The notes beneath the pieces were generated by a model that was not told the origin of the DNA, searched no databases, and worked only from the letters and a program-made list of their open reading frames with translations. A program made the translations under genes and the position numbers. 64,000 nucleotides of DNA from Glaciozyma antarctica PI12. Its lineage: Eukaryota > Basidiomycota > Microbotryomycetes > Kriegeriales > Camptobasidiaceae. Of the stretch, positions 1-11,224 are shown one piece after another (within the stretch, counting starts at the first letter, position 1; each line of letters begins with the position of its first letter). The DNA is taken from assembly GCA_002917775.1 (NCBI GenBank), contig KZ627153.1:816692-880691 (forward strand), read 5' to 3'.

Positions 1-216
1 CTCGGACCTCAGCCTTCTTGCTCCCGTCGAGCTCACCACAGCCTTCACCTACCAAGAGGCTCACTCCAACAAGTTCACCACCTTTGCTCGGCGACCTGAC
101 AAACCAGATCGACCGCTCGCGCGCCGCGCGTCTCCCAGGCTCATCGAGCTGGGCGGCGTCGTCTTCTCCTCCCACCACGAGGCACACCCTTCCACACTCC
201 CTCTGCCTTCCACCCG
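1..216. other. Upstream region of the LETM1-like gene
   Basis: This stretch precedes the first recognisable start codon. It is CT-rich and open in several frames, as is common in promoters and leaders of this genome. I see no motif that I can name. It may include the tail or promoter of a gene outside the window. Confidence 0.3.
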
Positions 217-1911
217 ATGTCACGACCCGCGACCCGGCTGACGCAGCTCGCGCCCAGCTCTCGTCTTGCTCCCTCACTCCCCCTCCTCCGCATCTCCCAC
301 CTACCATCTCCTCCTCTCCTCCCTCCCACCTGGAGCTCTCGACTCTTCTCCTCCACACACAGCTCCTCCTCCGCCAAGCCTCCACCTACTCCCTCCACCT
401 CAAGACCTGAACGCGCGTCACCTACCACTCCCTCCACCGCGCCTCCCGATCCGCAGGCCTCCCTGATCCAGCGTGGATGGGCCATGGCTAAAGCGGAAGG
501 GCTGCACTATTGGAATGGATCAAAGGCGATGGGCAAGGAGTTGCGGCTATCGAAGGAGCTTCTCGAGCGCCGGAGAGCGGGAGAGATGCTGACCAGGCGT
601 GAGGACTTGCAAGTACGCACTGCCGTTCTCCCTGCCGTAACGAAAGCTTACGAAATTGTTCTGTGCAGCTACAACGCTCCAAGTCGGATCTCCTCCGCCT
701 GATCCCATTCTCGCCGTTCCTGATCATTCCTGAGCTGCTGCCGTTCGCCCTCAAGTTCTTCCCCAACCTCCTTCCATCAACGTTCGCAAAGCAGAGTCAA
801 CTGGTGAGTAGTCGTGTAATGGACTTGTCGGTGCGGGCGCGAAGCTGACACGCCGTCGTCGCTTCCGCCAGGACGCGAACCGGACAAAGCTGCACGAGAC
901 TCGCGTCAAGGTGGCGAAGGCGCTACAAGATGCGGTCCGTGAGAACGCTTTCGCGGATGCCAGCAAGGTCAAGGACAGCTCCGAGTGGCAGGCATTTGCG
1001 CGCAAGGTGCGTCTTTCGCAAGGCTTTTGATTTCCTGTTCCTCCGCGCTGACCGGTCCGCTTGATTCCAGGTCGGAAGCGGCAAGGACCAACCGACTATC
1101 GAGGAGAGCGTATCGGTCTCCAGGCTTTTCTCGGAGAGCCTCAAGCTCGAGACGGTGCCCGTTCCTCAACTCATCTCGCTCTGTCGGTACGCTCCTTTCA
1201 CTCCTCACGCTCAATGAGCCTGCGCTGAACCTTTCTCGAAACAGTTACGTGCCCCTCGGTACTTTTCGCATGGACAGCGCACACGCCGCCGCCATCATTG
1301 ACCGTCTGCGCGAGATCGAGCTGGACGATCAGGTCCGTCGCAGTCTCTCCCGCCCTTCCCTAGACGCCACTGATACCCAGCCCTCCGCTCAGCTGATTCA
1401 ATCCGAAGGCATTTCCTCCCTCACTCCCGCCGAGCTCGGGAGCGCGTGCGAAGCCCGAGCGATCCGCACGATCGGCGTTGACGAGGAGCGCCTTCTCGGC
1501 CAACTCGCGCAATGGATCGTCCTGCACCTGGAGCACGAGGTATCTGGCTCGCTTCTCATCTTGAGCAAGGCTCTTACGATGGGAGGAGATGGGGACAAGG
1601 ACGACATTCTTCGAAGCTTGCAGGTTACGCTCGCGACTCTGCCGGACAAGCTCGTGAGTTGCATTGCGCTGAGGGTGTTCTCGCTAGAAACCGAACGTTG
1701 ACTTCGAATATCCTCTTCTACAGGCCGACCTGGACTTGTCCTCTCGGAGGCTATGATCTTGGAGACTGCTGCAGAAATAGACGCACCACCTTCACCGCAA
1801 GCCCTCCTCTCCCCTTCGCCATCATTCCCTCTCTTGTCTCGGTTAGAGCCTTGCCAAGAACTGCAAATAGATGTTGTACGGAGCGGCGATTCGGTGGAGA
1901 GGAGCGCGTAA
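217..1911 (+). CDS. LETM1-domain mitochondrial inner-membrane protein
   Basis: LETM1-family proteins sit in the mitochondrial inner membrane and act in K+/H+ (or Ca2+/H+) homeostasis and in membrane insertion of proteins (yeast Mdm38/Ylh47). The ATG at 217 opens an Arg/Ser-rich presequence ending in RLFSS, a typical matrix signal. Exons 217-612, 669-803, 872-1006, 1071-1186 and 1245-1653 join in frame. They give the core '[11 protein letters not shown]', the segment [24 protein letters not shown], and the ribosome-binding-like part with 'LDDQVRR', [17 protein letters not shown] and [10 protein letters not shown]. The last junction is uncertain. An acceptor at 1749 continues as [14 protein letters not shown] and stops at 1911 (about 450 aa), matching the family's LPxxLxxEA pattern. 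An acceptor at 1723 would stop after eleven codons. Family assignment is firm; the 3' end is not. Confidence 0.85.
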
Positions 1912-2665
1912 CTTGGGGCCGGCGCGCAGGGAAGAAGCGAAGCGAGAGCGCACGATAGACCAAATCACGAGCGGCCAGCTGCCAGTCTCCGAAACGCCAT
2001 CTCACTCTACAACACCTCTCTGCCTTGGTGCATGAACGCAGCAAACATCCTCGGCGTAGACTTGCCGCAAATCGACAGCCCTCGTCCGAGTCCGCTTCGG
2101 CATGTGCGAGAGACGTTTGCGGAGGCTAGCCTGAGAGGAGAAGAAGAACGAGGTATCAGCTACTGGAAAGCCGAAGCCTCGAAGCAGGAGTCAGAAGGGA
2201 GGAGCGATGGTTGTCGAGTTATGCGTGGCGAGGGGCGGCGAGAGGAAGCAATGGAGGAGCAGGCGTTCCTTGCCGAGAAGCGAAGCCTGATCTGGCGCAA
2301 GGCGAGCAGAGTCCTTGAGCGTGTGCGAGCCTTCTGAGCAACGCTGCAAGCGAGAGCAGTGAAGGAGAGCTCAGGCTCCTGTGGATTCCCTGCACGCAGG
2401 TGCTCCTCAGAACGCAGCTGCTCCTCTTGGACAACATTGCACATTGTCAGCAGAAACCACTCGCCGTATCGACTTGACCAGAACCCGTTCAACACGACGC
2501 GAGATCATTCGACTTTGAGCGGGCGAGCAGGCGGATTGAAGGGGCGAGTGAAGGTGCAAGGCGTGCCTGTCGACAAGAGAGTCGAATCCTCTCCAGGCCT
2601 TCTCCTTCTCTCCCTTCCACACCTTCACTCACTCGCTCCGACTCGACTCACTCCAAGCTCCTACG
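1912..2665. other. Intergenic region without a recognised gene
   Basis: About 750 bases separate the LETM1-like gene from the kinase gene. A plus-strand open frame of about 100 codons (2032-2337) has no recognisable domain and could be an unrecognised 3' exon of the upstream gene. The CT-rich stretch from about 2590 to 2660, ending just before the kinase ATG, looks like a promoter/leader. Confidence 0.4.
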
Positions 2666-4853
2666 ATGCTGCTAGGAGGACCACGCAAGAACCGCAACAA
2701 GAAGGGACTCTTGCTCACTCCAGAGCCATCTTCTCCCCCCGCACCAGCAGCTCGACGACCAACTCCGATCCAAGTCCCCTCCCGCTCCTCCCGCCCCTCC
2801 ACCGCCTCCACCACCTCCCCTCCCCAATCACCTCTCCTTCCCACGAGCGCAGGCCACACTCCGAGCGTCTCGGGCTCGAGCGCCGCCAGCTCCCACTCGC
2901 ACAGGAGTAGCTACCACAACAAGCTCACCGAGCAGCTGGCGACGCTCGAGTTGGGCGTAGAGTTCAAGCTGGACTTGAGGAGTGAGGACCTCGAGGTGCT
3001 GAGCGAGTTGGGGTGCGGGAACGGAGGGACCGTCACAAAGTGTCTCCACGTCCCCACGAGGGCTATCATGGCCAAGAAGGTGAGTACGCGCGTGCGGCTG
3101 TATGGGGTAAAGGTGGGCTTGGCAGGCGGCACAGACGGAGGCGTTGCCTTGTGTCTGGGGCGCGTTGCAGGCGTGCACGAGGTGTTGGCGGTATGGCCGA
3201 GCCCTTTGATGCGAGCGCCTACACTTGCCTTTACCCGAGAGTGCAGGGGGTCCAAACACGCGTGGGCAGCGTTAGGAAGGGATAGATGGGGAAGGCGGGG
3301 ACTGCCTTGAGCTGGAGGGTGGAGGCTCTGAGGTACCGGCTGGGCGCCTCTCCTGTTCTCCTGAGCTGGCAAGCGTTTCGTGAGGACGGCTACTCCAGAA
3401 TCAGGCCGGTGCAGGCGCGACAGCTTGCGGTAACATAGTCTTGCGTTGGTGAGGGGGCGAGCGAGCGCAAGATCGCGACGCCTTCCCCTCCAAAGCCGAC
3501 TGCCGCGCACGCTCGAGCGAAGCGTTGCGGTGTACCAGTCCTGAGCCCAGCAGACGCACGAACTCCTTGAAGAACGAACGAGCTAATCTCGAATTGCCCG
3601 CAGGTCGTTCATATCGCCACGTCCGAGAGCACTCGCAAGCAGATTCTCCGCGAGCTCCAGATCATGCACGACTGCAGCTCTCCCTACATCGTCTCATTCT
3701 ACGGCGCCTATCTCTCTGACCCGCACATCTGCATGTGCATGGAGTTTATGGACAAGGGGTGCGTTCGTCGCTATCGTTCTCGAGGTCGAGGAGCTGACGA
3801 AAGGACGCAGCTCGCTCGACAGCATCTACAAGAAGGTCGGACCGATCCCAGAGCCTATCCTCGCCCAGATTGCGCTAGCCGTCGTCACGGGCCTCACTTA
3901 CCTCTACGAAGTTCATAAGATCATGCATCGAGGTGCGTTTGTCCTTCTCCCCTCGAGCCACCGCAGCTGACGAGCGACACGCAGACGTCAAGCCGTCCAA
4001 CATTCTCCTCAACTCGGCGGGTCAAATCAAGATTTGCGATTTTGGCGTCTCAGGCGAGCTCATCAACAGCGTCGCCGACACGTTCGTCGGCACCTCGACC
4101 TACATGAGCGTGCGCGCGTGATCGTGCGCTCGTCCTTCCTCGCTCACCCCTCTCGTACAGCCCGAGCGCATTTCCGGAGACCCCTACTCTGTCAAATCCG
4201 ACGTCTGGTCCCTCGGCATCACTCTTGTCGAACTCGCTCTCGGCCGCTTCCCCTTCTCCCCCGACGACTGCGCCAGCTCGGACGACGATTCCGATCTACC
4301 CCATCTCGGACTCGAAGGGCTGCAAGAGGAGGAGCGCGAGGAGGAGGGGGACGAGACGCTCTCGCCTGTCCGTCCGGCAAAAAAGGGGGAGAGCGTTCGA
4401 GCGGCAGAGCAGAAGCGTGCTGCGAAGCGTGAGGCAGCGGCTTCGAAACCCCGTTCGAGGACCTCTTCGACGACATCTCGTCGGCGCAAGAGTGTCGCAG
4501 GCGTCTCGCTCGCGGGGTCAGGACACCAGATGAGCATCCTCGAGCTCCTGCAGTACATCGTCAACGAGCCTGCGCCAAAGTTGCCGGCTGGCAAGTTCGG
4601 GAGCGTGGTGGAGGAGTTTGTGGATGCGACGTTAAGGAAGGAGCCGAGTGGGTGGAACGTCAAGAAGAAGGGAGCGCTGCCAAAGGAGTTGGCGAGGCCG
4701 ACGCCCAAGGAGCTTTTAGTGCGTCTCCTTTTCGTTCCTTTCGGTTCTGAGCGAAGCTGATGAGTGTGCGTGCGTGCGTAGGAGTATGAGTGGCTCGTTG
4801 AGGCGGTGAGCGCGACGACGGACGTTGAGGCTTTCGCGAGATCGATCCCGTGA
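2666..4853 (+). CDS. MAP kinase kinase, Ste7/Fuz7 class
   Basis: Dual-specificity MEK that would phosphorylate the Thr and Tyr of a Fus3/Kss1-type MAP kinase in mating or filamentation signalling. Six exons (2666-3079, 3604-3758, 3811-3932, 3985-4109, 4161-4718, 4782-4853) join in phase and give about 481 aa. After a Ser/Pro-rich N terminus come the glycine loop [10 protein letters not shown], the lysine in IMAKK, the catalytic loop HRDVKPSN, the DFG motif, and the MEK activation loop with S and T spaced as in SVADT before YMSPERI. HECN/HDC-type hinge text and FYGAYLSD also match Ste7/MEK1. An insert of about 90 residues rich in acidic and basic runs lies after FPFSPDD, where MEKs carry a Pro-rich insert. 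The first intron is 524 nt, very long for this genome. Orthology to Ste7/Fuz7 rather than Pbs2 or Mkk1 rests on the activation-loop text. Confidence 0.92.
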
Positions 4854-5472
4854 AGACGGAGCTGGTCTCTGTCCATTTCCCTTCCCTTCCTAGTTTTAGA
4901 TCATCCTCACTCGCAACACCCTACTTCGCACGCCCCTCCTCACCTCGTTATTTGCAACCTTCATACCCTCTGCCATCTCTTGCGCGGCGGCTTCTCCTGC
5001 GCGCCGTTCGCGCTCCTCGCTCGCGCTACTCGCCTCTCCTCGTCTCCAGAAGCTAACGAGTGGACGGCGACTTTGGAGACACGCTGCTCAGTCGCTCGTT
5101 GGCTCCACCTCGTCAAGCTCTCCCGCTCGACGTCGCCGGCGAACCTGCTCATCGCACGATGCCTCGACCCAAAGCTCAACACAGCAGGGCGTTGAAAGCA
5201 CAAGCTTCCTCCTCTACCTCATTCTCTCGATTCATCAACGCGTTCGCGCGAGCAGTGTGGGTAGCACCGGGCGAGCTGGAAATCGAAAAAAAGGAAATGC
5301 TCATTCAAGGAGCTAGCAGGGATCAACGGTGTGAAAGAGGGGAGTATAAGGAGGGTCAAAAGGAAGTAGCAGTACCAAATGGGTGAGGGAAGGTGTAGGG
5401 AACAAAAAGGCTGTCGAGAGGGAATGCAGAGAAACGATCAGAAGAAGAGCCTGCGAACACAAACTGCGTCAG
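4854..5472. other. Convergent intergenic region
   Basis: About 620 bases lie between the convergent MEK and VAP genes. They should hold both 3' untranslated regions. Short open frames occur on both strands but none carries a recognisable motif or a consistent splice pattern. Confidence 0.5.
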
Positions 5473-6766
5473 CTACCTTCCCCACCTCGACCCAAGCGAA
5501 ACGCACCACGTAAACACAAACACCCCCACCGCAATCGCCGCCACCACCTGGACCGGCACTCCCGCCTCAGGATGCATCAAGACATCCGTCGTCCCTCCCA
5601 CCTCGACCACCTTCTCCCCCACATGCCGCCTCCACAAGCCGCAATCCTTGGCACTGGCCAGTTCACGCTTAAGCCGATCGATCTCGGTGCGCGCCGTGGC
5701 GAGTTCGGCCTTGAGGAACGATTCGGCGGTCGAGGGATCGGCTGCGATGAGGGTAGTTTTTGGGAGCGGGTTCGGTGAGGGAGGGAGGGAGGACAGAGGG
5801 AGCCGAGGGGAGGAAGACGGTGGGGGTATCGATGAGGGTGGAAGTAGGGGGGGTATCGGCGGGGGAGATGGGAGCGGCGGGCTGTAGAGAGGGTTAGCTG
5901 GGGAGGAGGGAGAGGGGAGGGGACGTACCTCGGGCTCTGGGTCGGCGGCGGGGAGGTAGGAGCAACGAATCTTTTGCTCGTGGATCGAGAGCTCGGCGGA
6001 GGTGGAGGCCTTGTCTTCTTTCTCGACTGCTGTCCACTGTGCGCGCGAGGAGGATGGGGTCAGCGGGGTCGAACTTGACGAGGAGCTGCGTCGAGCTAAG
6101 CGGAGCCTGGCGGAACTGCTCCTAGTCATCCTGATAGATCCTCCGTACGCCGTACATCCCTCCTACGCGCCTCCCTCTTCTCGCCCGTAATTGCCGCCCC
6201 ATCCCAAACGGACTCGAAGAAACGGGCGACTCACGAGTTCAGCGAGCGGGCTATTCTCTCGCTCAGCGGTGATGATGACGCTCTGAACAAGGAACTTGTC
6301 ACGGCATTTCGTTCCAGGCGGAGGGTCTTCCTTCATCGGCTGGAGGAGGACTGGGGGGAGTGGGTCGAGGTGTGCGTCAGCTCGGCTGTTCCTTCCTCGT
6401 CTGTTCCTGCTCCCTCCACCGCTGTAGTACTGCCTCCCAGTTCATCCTGATCTCCTGCTTGACCGAGTAGAACCCCCGCTGAGAAGAGAAGAGAGGACTG
6501 ACCCTGAACCTCGACCGTCTCCCCCGGTTCGATCCTCCCGCTGTTGGGCCTAACGCAGTACTGTTTGGGTGCAGTGGTCTTGACCTTGAATGCGATTGGA
6601 CTCGAGTTGGTGTTCTTGACTGCCAGAGTTCGCTTGACGAGCTGAGTGAGAGGTCCTGCCAGAGGGTGACCGTGTCAGCTTGAGCCCTGCCTAGTCTGAG
6701 CCTGAGCCTGAGCCTGTTCTCACTCTGGAAAGAAAGTTGGCTTGAAGGAGTCAAATTAACGCTCAT
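5473..6766 (-). CDS. VAP/Scs2-family ER membrane anchor (MSP domain)
   Basis: VAP proteins are tail-anchored in the ER and recruit FFAT-motif proteins to contact sites, affecting lipid transfer and phosphoinositide control. The ATG is at 6766. Exons 6766-6724, 6655-6503, 6350-6235 and 6036-5473 join in phase to about 291 aa. The major sperm protein domain is clear: IAFKVKTTAPKQYCVRP, then SGRIEPGETVEVQ, LLQPMKEDPPPG and CRDKFLVQS, then HEQKIRCSY. The FFAT-binding core KTTAPKxYCVRPN is intact. It is followed by a Pro/Ser-rich linker, a short coiled coil (FLKAELATARTEIDRLK) and a C-terminal membrane segment (VQVVAAIAVGVFVFTW). A possible intron at about 5928-5882 would shift the frame, so I read the linker as continuous; this part is less certain. 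Intron 2 (152 nt) and intron 3 (198 nt) are longer than usual here. Confidence 0.9.
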
Positions 6767-8703
6767 CCTCGCTAAGATAAGTCGAGATTAGAAGTAGGAG
6801 GAGAAGAAGTAAAGAGTAAAGGCGAGAGAGTAACAATCTCTAATTCAACGATCACAAAGTCGCTGATGTCTAATTGAAAGTCAACCAATTTTGTAGTCAA
6901 CTCTCTTCTTGTCCTCTTACGACTCTCCTCGTTCAACTTGAACTCTTTCTTGACTCCGACTACGCTCTTCAACCATCAAGGGAGTCCCGGCGAGGTTCAG
7001 CGAACGTCGTGTCGGCGCGAGGAAGGGGAAGGAGGGCGACTCAGGGCGGCTGCTCGGCGAAGGGCTGGAGCTAGGGACGGTGGCGTCGCTCTCTCCTCGG
7101 TCGGTCAGAGGGAGCAAGCAGCGCTTCCTGTGACCTTTCGTACGTGGGGAGATCGCTATCGACTCGGCCAGGGCGCCCTGGGCCGCGCGAGTCTCGGAAA
7201 GGAACTCGGCGGAGGGGGTGATGGGAGCGCGGTTACGGCGACGGATTGTGGAGCTTTCAAGCTTTGCACCCCTTGCTGCCGTTGACGACATATTCTTCCT
7301 CACCCCAGTGGCCCGTTATCAACCGCGAAGCCTAGCTGGTGCGGTGCGACTGCCCGCGCGGCTGACCTGCTTCGGCAGCTCCAGGCCGTTGCGCTCGCTT
7401 CGCAGGGACTCTCTGTCGCCAACGCCGGACGGCAGGAACTGATGCTGCGGAAAAATGGGGAAGAGCGCCGAGCCTGTGATTCTCAGCGCGATGGAACGGT
7501 GTGCTTCGTTCTTTCTCCCTCGTCTCGGTCCCGACACGGTGGCCTACGTTCTGGAACCTGTCCCTCCTTGCTCTGTGGAGCTACATTCTTGATCTGTGGA
7601 GCTACATTATAGCTGCTGGCCGAGTTCAGCTCGCGCACAGAGGGGCGAGGAAGACGAGCGAACTCTCACCGAGGCTCTCGCGTCTCCTTGCCTGCCCTCC
7701 TCCTGTGATTTCCATCTGGCAAACTATTGGCCTACAAACGCAGGGAGGAGAGGAAATGCACTGTTCGGTCTTCAGACTGCAAACACCGAGCTATGCTCAG
7801 CGTGTACAGCCCGATTAGTTGCCGGGACCGGCTCTCCTTCCCATCTCCATAGCGCTTCCCAAATGCTCTCATCTCCTCCCATCTTTGACATGGAGAGTGA
7901 AAGGTGCCTTTGTCCTTTTCAAGCAGCTGTGATCCTCGTGAGCTGGGCACCAGAGCGGTCCGCGCGACCTCGTCCTTCCCTCGCTTTTCTCGCTCCGATG
8001 TGGCGAGGAAGAACGTGAGAGCCGCGACTTGGGTGAAGCCGGTTCGGCCTAGAGGCGTTCTGCAGTCCTCTCGAAGCGTCGTGTCGCCACCAGATTTGCA
8101 GCCACCAAGGCGGGATTCTGGCCCCAACGCCGTCGCCGAAGTCTCCAAGCTCAGCTCCTTGAACTGAGCCGAGCGCTTTCGTAAGTAGCGTAGGCTGGCC
8201 AGACAACCTCTTTGCCCCACGTTTCCGAACTGCCACAGGCCTTCCTCGCTCAGCTGTACGACGGACGGCGACGCATGGTCTCTATCGAATCGACGGGGAT
8301 CTCGCTTTCGCTGCTCTCCGCTTTGCAGCCTGTCTATCAACACTGTGGAGCTAGCTTCCATATCATCGCTGACCTTGAAGGTCAGCTCCGTCTGGGAGCT
8401 GGGCTCAGCGAGGGAGCCTCTCACTCCCCTTTCTCTTCCTCCGCTCTCTCGGCGTCCGCTCTCCCGCTTGAAGCTGCTCCAGACCCCGAAGTTTGACGGT
8501 TCAGCCTCCTCTCTCAACGACGTGCACGTCTCACAATGCTCTCGCAGACCCGACCCTCCGACTCGCCACTCTCGCCTCGCATCTCTCGCTCCTTCTCCCA
8601 ACCGAAGCGCCGAGAACTGCAATCAAAGTACTTGCAGGGTTATCAGGTCCCACCTGCCATAAGTTACAACAACACGTTCGATCCCTCGCTCCCTTCCCTC
8701 CCA
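6767..8703. other. Gene-poor region, nothing identified
   Basis: The 1.9 kb upstream of the VAP gene has long overlapping open frames on both strands, the longest on the minus strand at 7732-8622, but no domain I recognise and no phase-consistent exon chain. The right-hand part on the plus strand (about 8200-8700) has helix-like text such as LATLASHLSLLLPTEAPR in one frame, which may be remnants of a decayed gene. A 16-base phrase (tg tggagctacatt) occurs twice near 7576-7612. Confidence 0.3.
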
Positions 8704-9235
8704 CTACGACGCCGATGGAGCGATGGAGAAGGTCAAGTAGGAGGAATCCTTGGGCAAGGTGATCCCGCTCCTCGACGTTCGATTCGTCTCTGCGTCTCCA
8801 CGCCACCCGAGTTCTCCGATAAAAGGATTCTCCTTCGATAGGTCTGCTCCGGCGCATCAGCTTCCATGAACGACGGAAGGAAGGAGAGGACTCACCAATC
8901 TCCTCGAACCTCTGCTCGACGCTCTCCACCTCCTTTGCCCACGCCATCACGGCCTTCCTCTCTCCATACCCTCCCCACTCGGTCCTCAATCTCATCTCCG
9001 CATTCCTCTCTGCGCTCACTCGTCAACCCCCTTCCCCAAACACACGACACACGAGAGACTCACCAGCCAAAACGCGGAGAATCGCCTCTCGCTGCTTGAC
9101 CATCCCCTCGAGCCTCGCTAGGAATTCGATTTCGTGTGACGGGATCTCGGGAAGGGGTGTTGGGGAGGCGTTCAATCGAGGAGATCGTCGAAGGGATGTC
9201 GAAGAGCGGGAGGAGGGGGTTCGGTAGGGTGGCAT
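8704..9235 (-). CDS. Small uncharacterised coiled-coil protein
   Basis: Three exons (9235-9064, 9009-8896, 8843-8704) have GT-AG borders and matching phases and give a 141-residue protein. After a basic Ser/Arg-rich start, residues about 36-90 form an acidic/basic helix (IEFLARLEGMVKQREAILR ... AVMAWAKEVESVEQRFEEI) likely to be a coiled coil. The tail is Ser/Thr-rich. I do not recognise the family. The reading frame stays open for about 390 bases upstream of this ATG, so a longer N terminus or an extra 5' exon is possible. The consistent splice phases are the main evidence that the gene is real. Confidence 0.6.
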
Positions 9236-9640
9236 TTGGTTTCGTTCTTCGAGTGGTGTGTTGGTGAGGAAGGAGAGATGGTGCAGGAGTTGCTTGGGAG
9301 AGGAGCGAGGAAGGATTGAGAGGGCGTTGACGGTGAGCGAGTTTCGAGGTCTGCGATTCGATCGGATGGAGTGAGAAGAGAAGGTGACAAAGAGACGGGA
9401 ATGAGTGCTGCTGGTGCGTGCCTTCCTGTGCTGAGAGGGTGGACTGGGACTGACTGAGCCTGTTGTAGCCGGGCTGCTGGACGAGAACGAGGGCGGACGG
9501 AGGAGAGTCCGAGGAGGAGGAGGAGAAGGAACGAAAGCGCGAGCCTCCGGAGTCCGAAGTCGATCAAATTTCGCTTTCGGAATATCAATCTTCTCTTCTT
9601 TATCGGTTTTATCTGGGGTAAACAACCGCGCTACAGCCTG

Positions 9641-10222
9641 CTACAGCTTGTACGAACAGGGCACAGCAGGAGTGAACGGGAAAGAGTTAATGGGAATAAT
9701 CCAGTCGGCTCGTCTCGCCGAAGCCTTCTTCTTCACCTTCGCACGGGGAGGTCACAGCACGTACGCCTACTCGATTCCCTCACCTTCTCCTGCAGCACTG
9801 GCGAGACCGTTCCCACAGCCTCCCGCCATCCGACCTCCTCTTCCGCCGTCCCACTCAAGAAGCCCGTATCCCCATCCACCCTCGTCTCGCCGCCCTCCAA
9901 TACGACTCTGTGATTCCCCCCTCCCATAGAGCGGAATTCGCCTGGGAGAGAGTCCGAGATGGTGCCGGATCTGAGGAAGTCGGCGGGGAGGTGGGAACAG
10001 CCCGAGAGGGTGTGGTGGGCGAGAAGTTTGGGGAGTCTGCGTGCGAAACGTTAGACCGGGGAGTGGAGGGGGACAACGACGAAGTACTAGGAAAGGCAGC
10101 GGAGGTTGCTCTTCGTCAGCGTTGTAAGGATTTCGCTCCAAGTAGCTCGACGAGAGAGTCAGTTTCGGCGTCGTAGCGAGATGGCGAAGACGCACAAGTG
10201 AGCGTTGCTTTAAGCTCGACAT
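9641..10222 (-). CDS. Uncharacterised protein, 5' end unresolved
   Basis: Two exons are convincing. One runs from an acceptor at about 10052 (GCACGCAG) down to 9784 and contains LRSGTISDSLPGEF and VVLEGGETRVDGDTGFLS. After a 47-nt intron with GTGAGG donor, the second (9736-9641) encodes KKKASARRADWIIPIN and ends in SYKL. The reading frame of the first has a stop just before its acceptor, so an upstream exon must exist. The only nearby ATG is at 10222 and starts a presequence-like peptide (MSSLKQRSLVRLRHLATT), but no tested donor restores the phase. The function is unknown; the basic start would fit a mitochondrial protein, which is inference. Confidence 0.5.
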
Positions 10223-11224
10223 CGTACGCTGTCTTGCTCGATCAGTTGCTCGAGCTGAGGAATCCCCTCCGTTTCGACGAGCTGCTCGAACAATCTCGTC
10301 AGCTCTTTCGCTTCGCACTGGAACCATTTCCTTGAACGGGGGATAACACGGTCGCGGAGGGTGAGGTGGGGGAGAAGAAGCGCTCGCTCAAGTAGTAGCG
10401 AGAACGAATCGCTATCGACACTTAAATGCAAGAGAAATCGCGCTTCCAATTCGGCAGGACAACGAGAAGTATCTCGCTCGCCAGTCCGAATCGGTGCGCC
10501 TATCCTCCTCGCACCGCCTCATCCTCCGTGTTCTAGCGCAGCACGCGCGTGGGATTGGAGCTCCTGTTATAAAGCTGTCGAAAGCCCTCGAGTTTCTGCG
10601 GGGTGAACAAGTAGAAGCGACCCCACGGTGTGCCATCGCCTCGCTCGCCGCGCAAGAGCTGTCGCCAGTCTTTTCGAACGGCAGCTCGACCTCCAACGAT
10701 TCGGCTGCCTAGCTGGGCCACTTTACAGCTGGGCCGCGTCCTGAGCAGTGGCAGTTGGCCGTCTTCCGGGCGGTCGCAGCCTCGTTCGCTCGACTCCCAG
10801 CTCCTTAGCTCCCATACTGCTCGACCAGTAGGGTGAGCTGAGCAAAGCTAAAGGCGCGAAACCTCACGAGAGCCAGTTAGCTCCCGTCCCCGCCCGCCGA
10901 GACGAGCAGCAAAGTCCACCCTCGCCGAGCGACGTACAGCTCCCCAAGTGACCTCGGAATACTCACCGCCTTTCCGCCGTTCAACGCGATATGCTTAGTG
11001 AGCGCGCTGAGCAGATGGTGAGGTCGATTCCAAGTCGTTTCGTACACGGAGCAGAGGGGGAGGAGGACGACCGAGGACAACCGGCGCGGATTCCACTCTG
11101 AGTCGGAGTCTTTGGCTCGCACCAGGCTGTCGTCCCCTCTCGCTCCCGCCAACTCTCCGCACCAACAAAGCGCTGGATACTTCTCCTTGACCCGCCAGCC
11201 AACGGCGAGTAGGCCAGTCCAACA
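10223..11224. other. Region upstream of the transcription factor, unresolved
   Basis: This 1 kb has overlapping open frames on both strands, for example plus 10494-10712 (LILRVLAQHARGIGAPV) and minus 10533-10721 (GRFYLFTPQKLEGFRQLY). Neither gives a phase-consistent multi-exon model. The right end must contain the 5' leader of the Zn2Cys6 gene, ending in the A at 11225. Confidence 0.3.

Noticed and set aside
7732-8622. 296-codon minus-strand open frame
   Set aside because: No domain, no codon or splice support, and equally long frames overlap on the other strand, as expected in GC-rich DNA.
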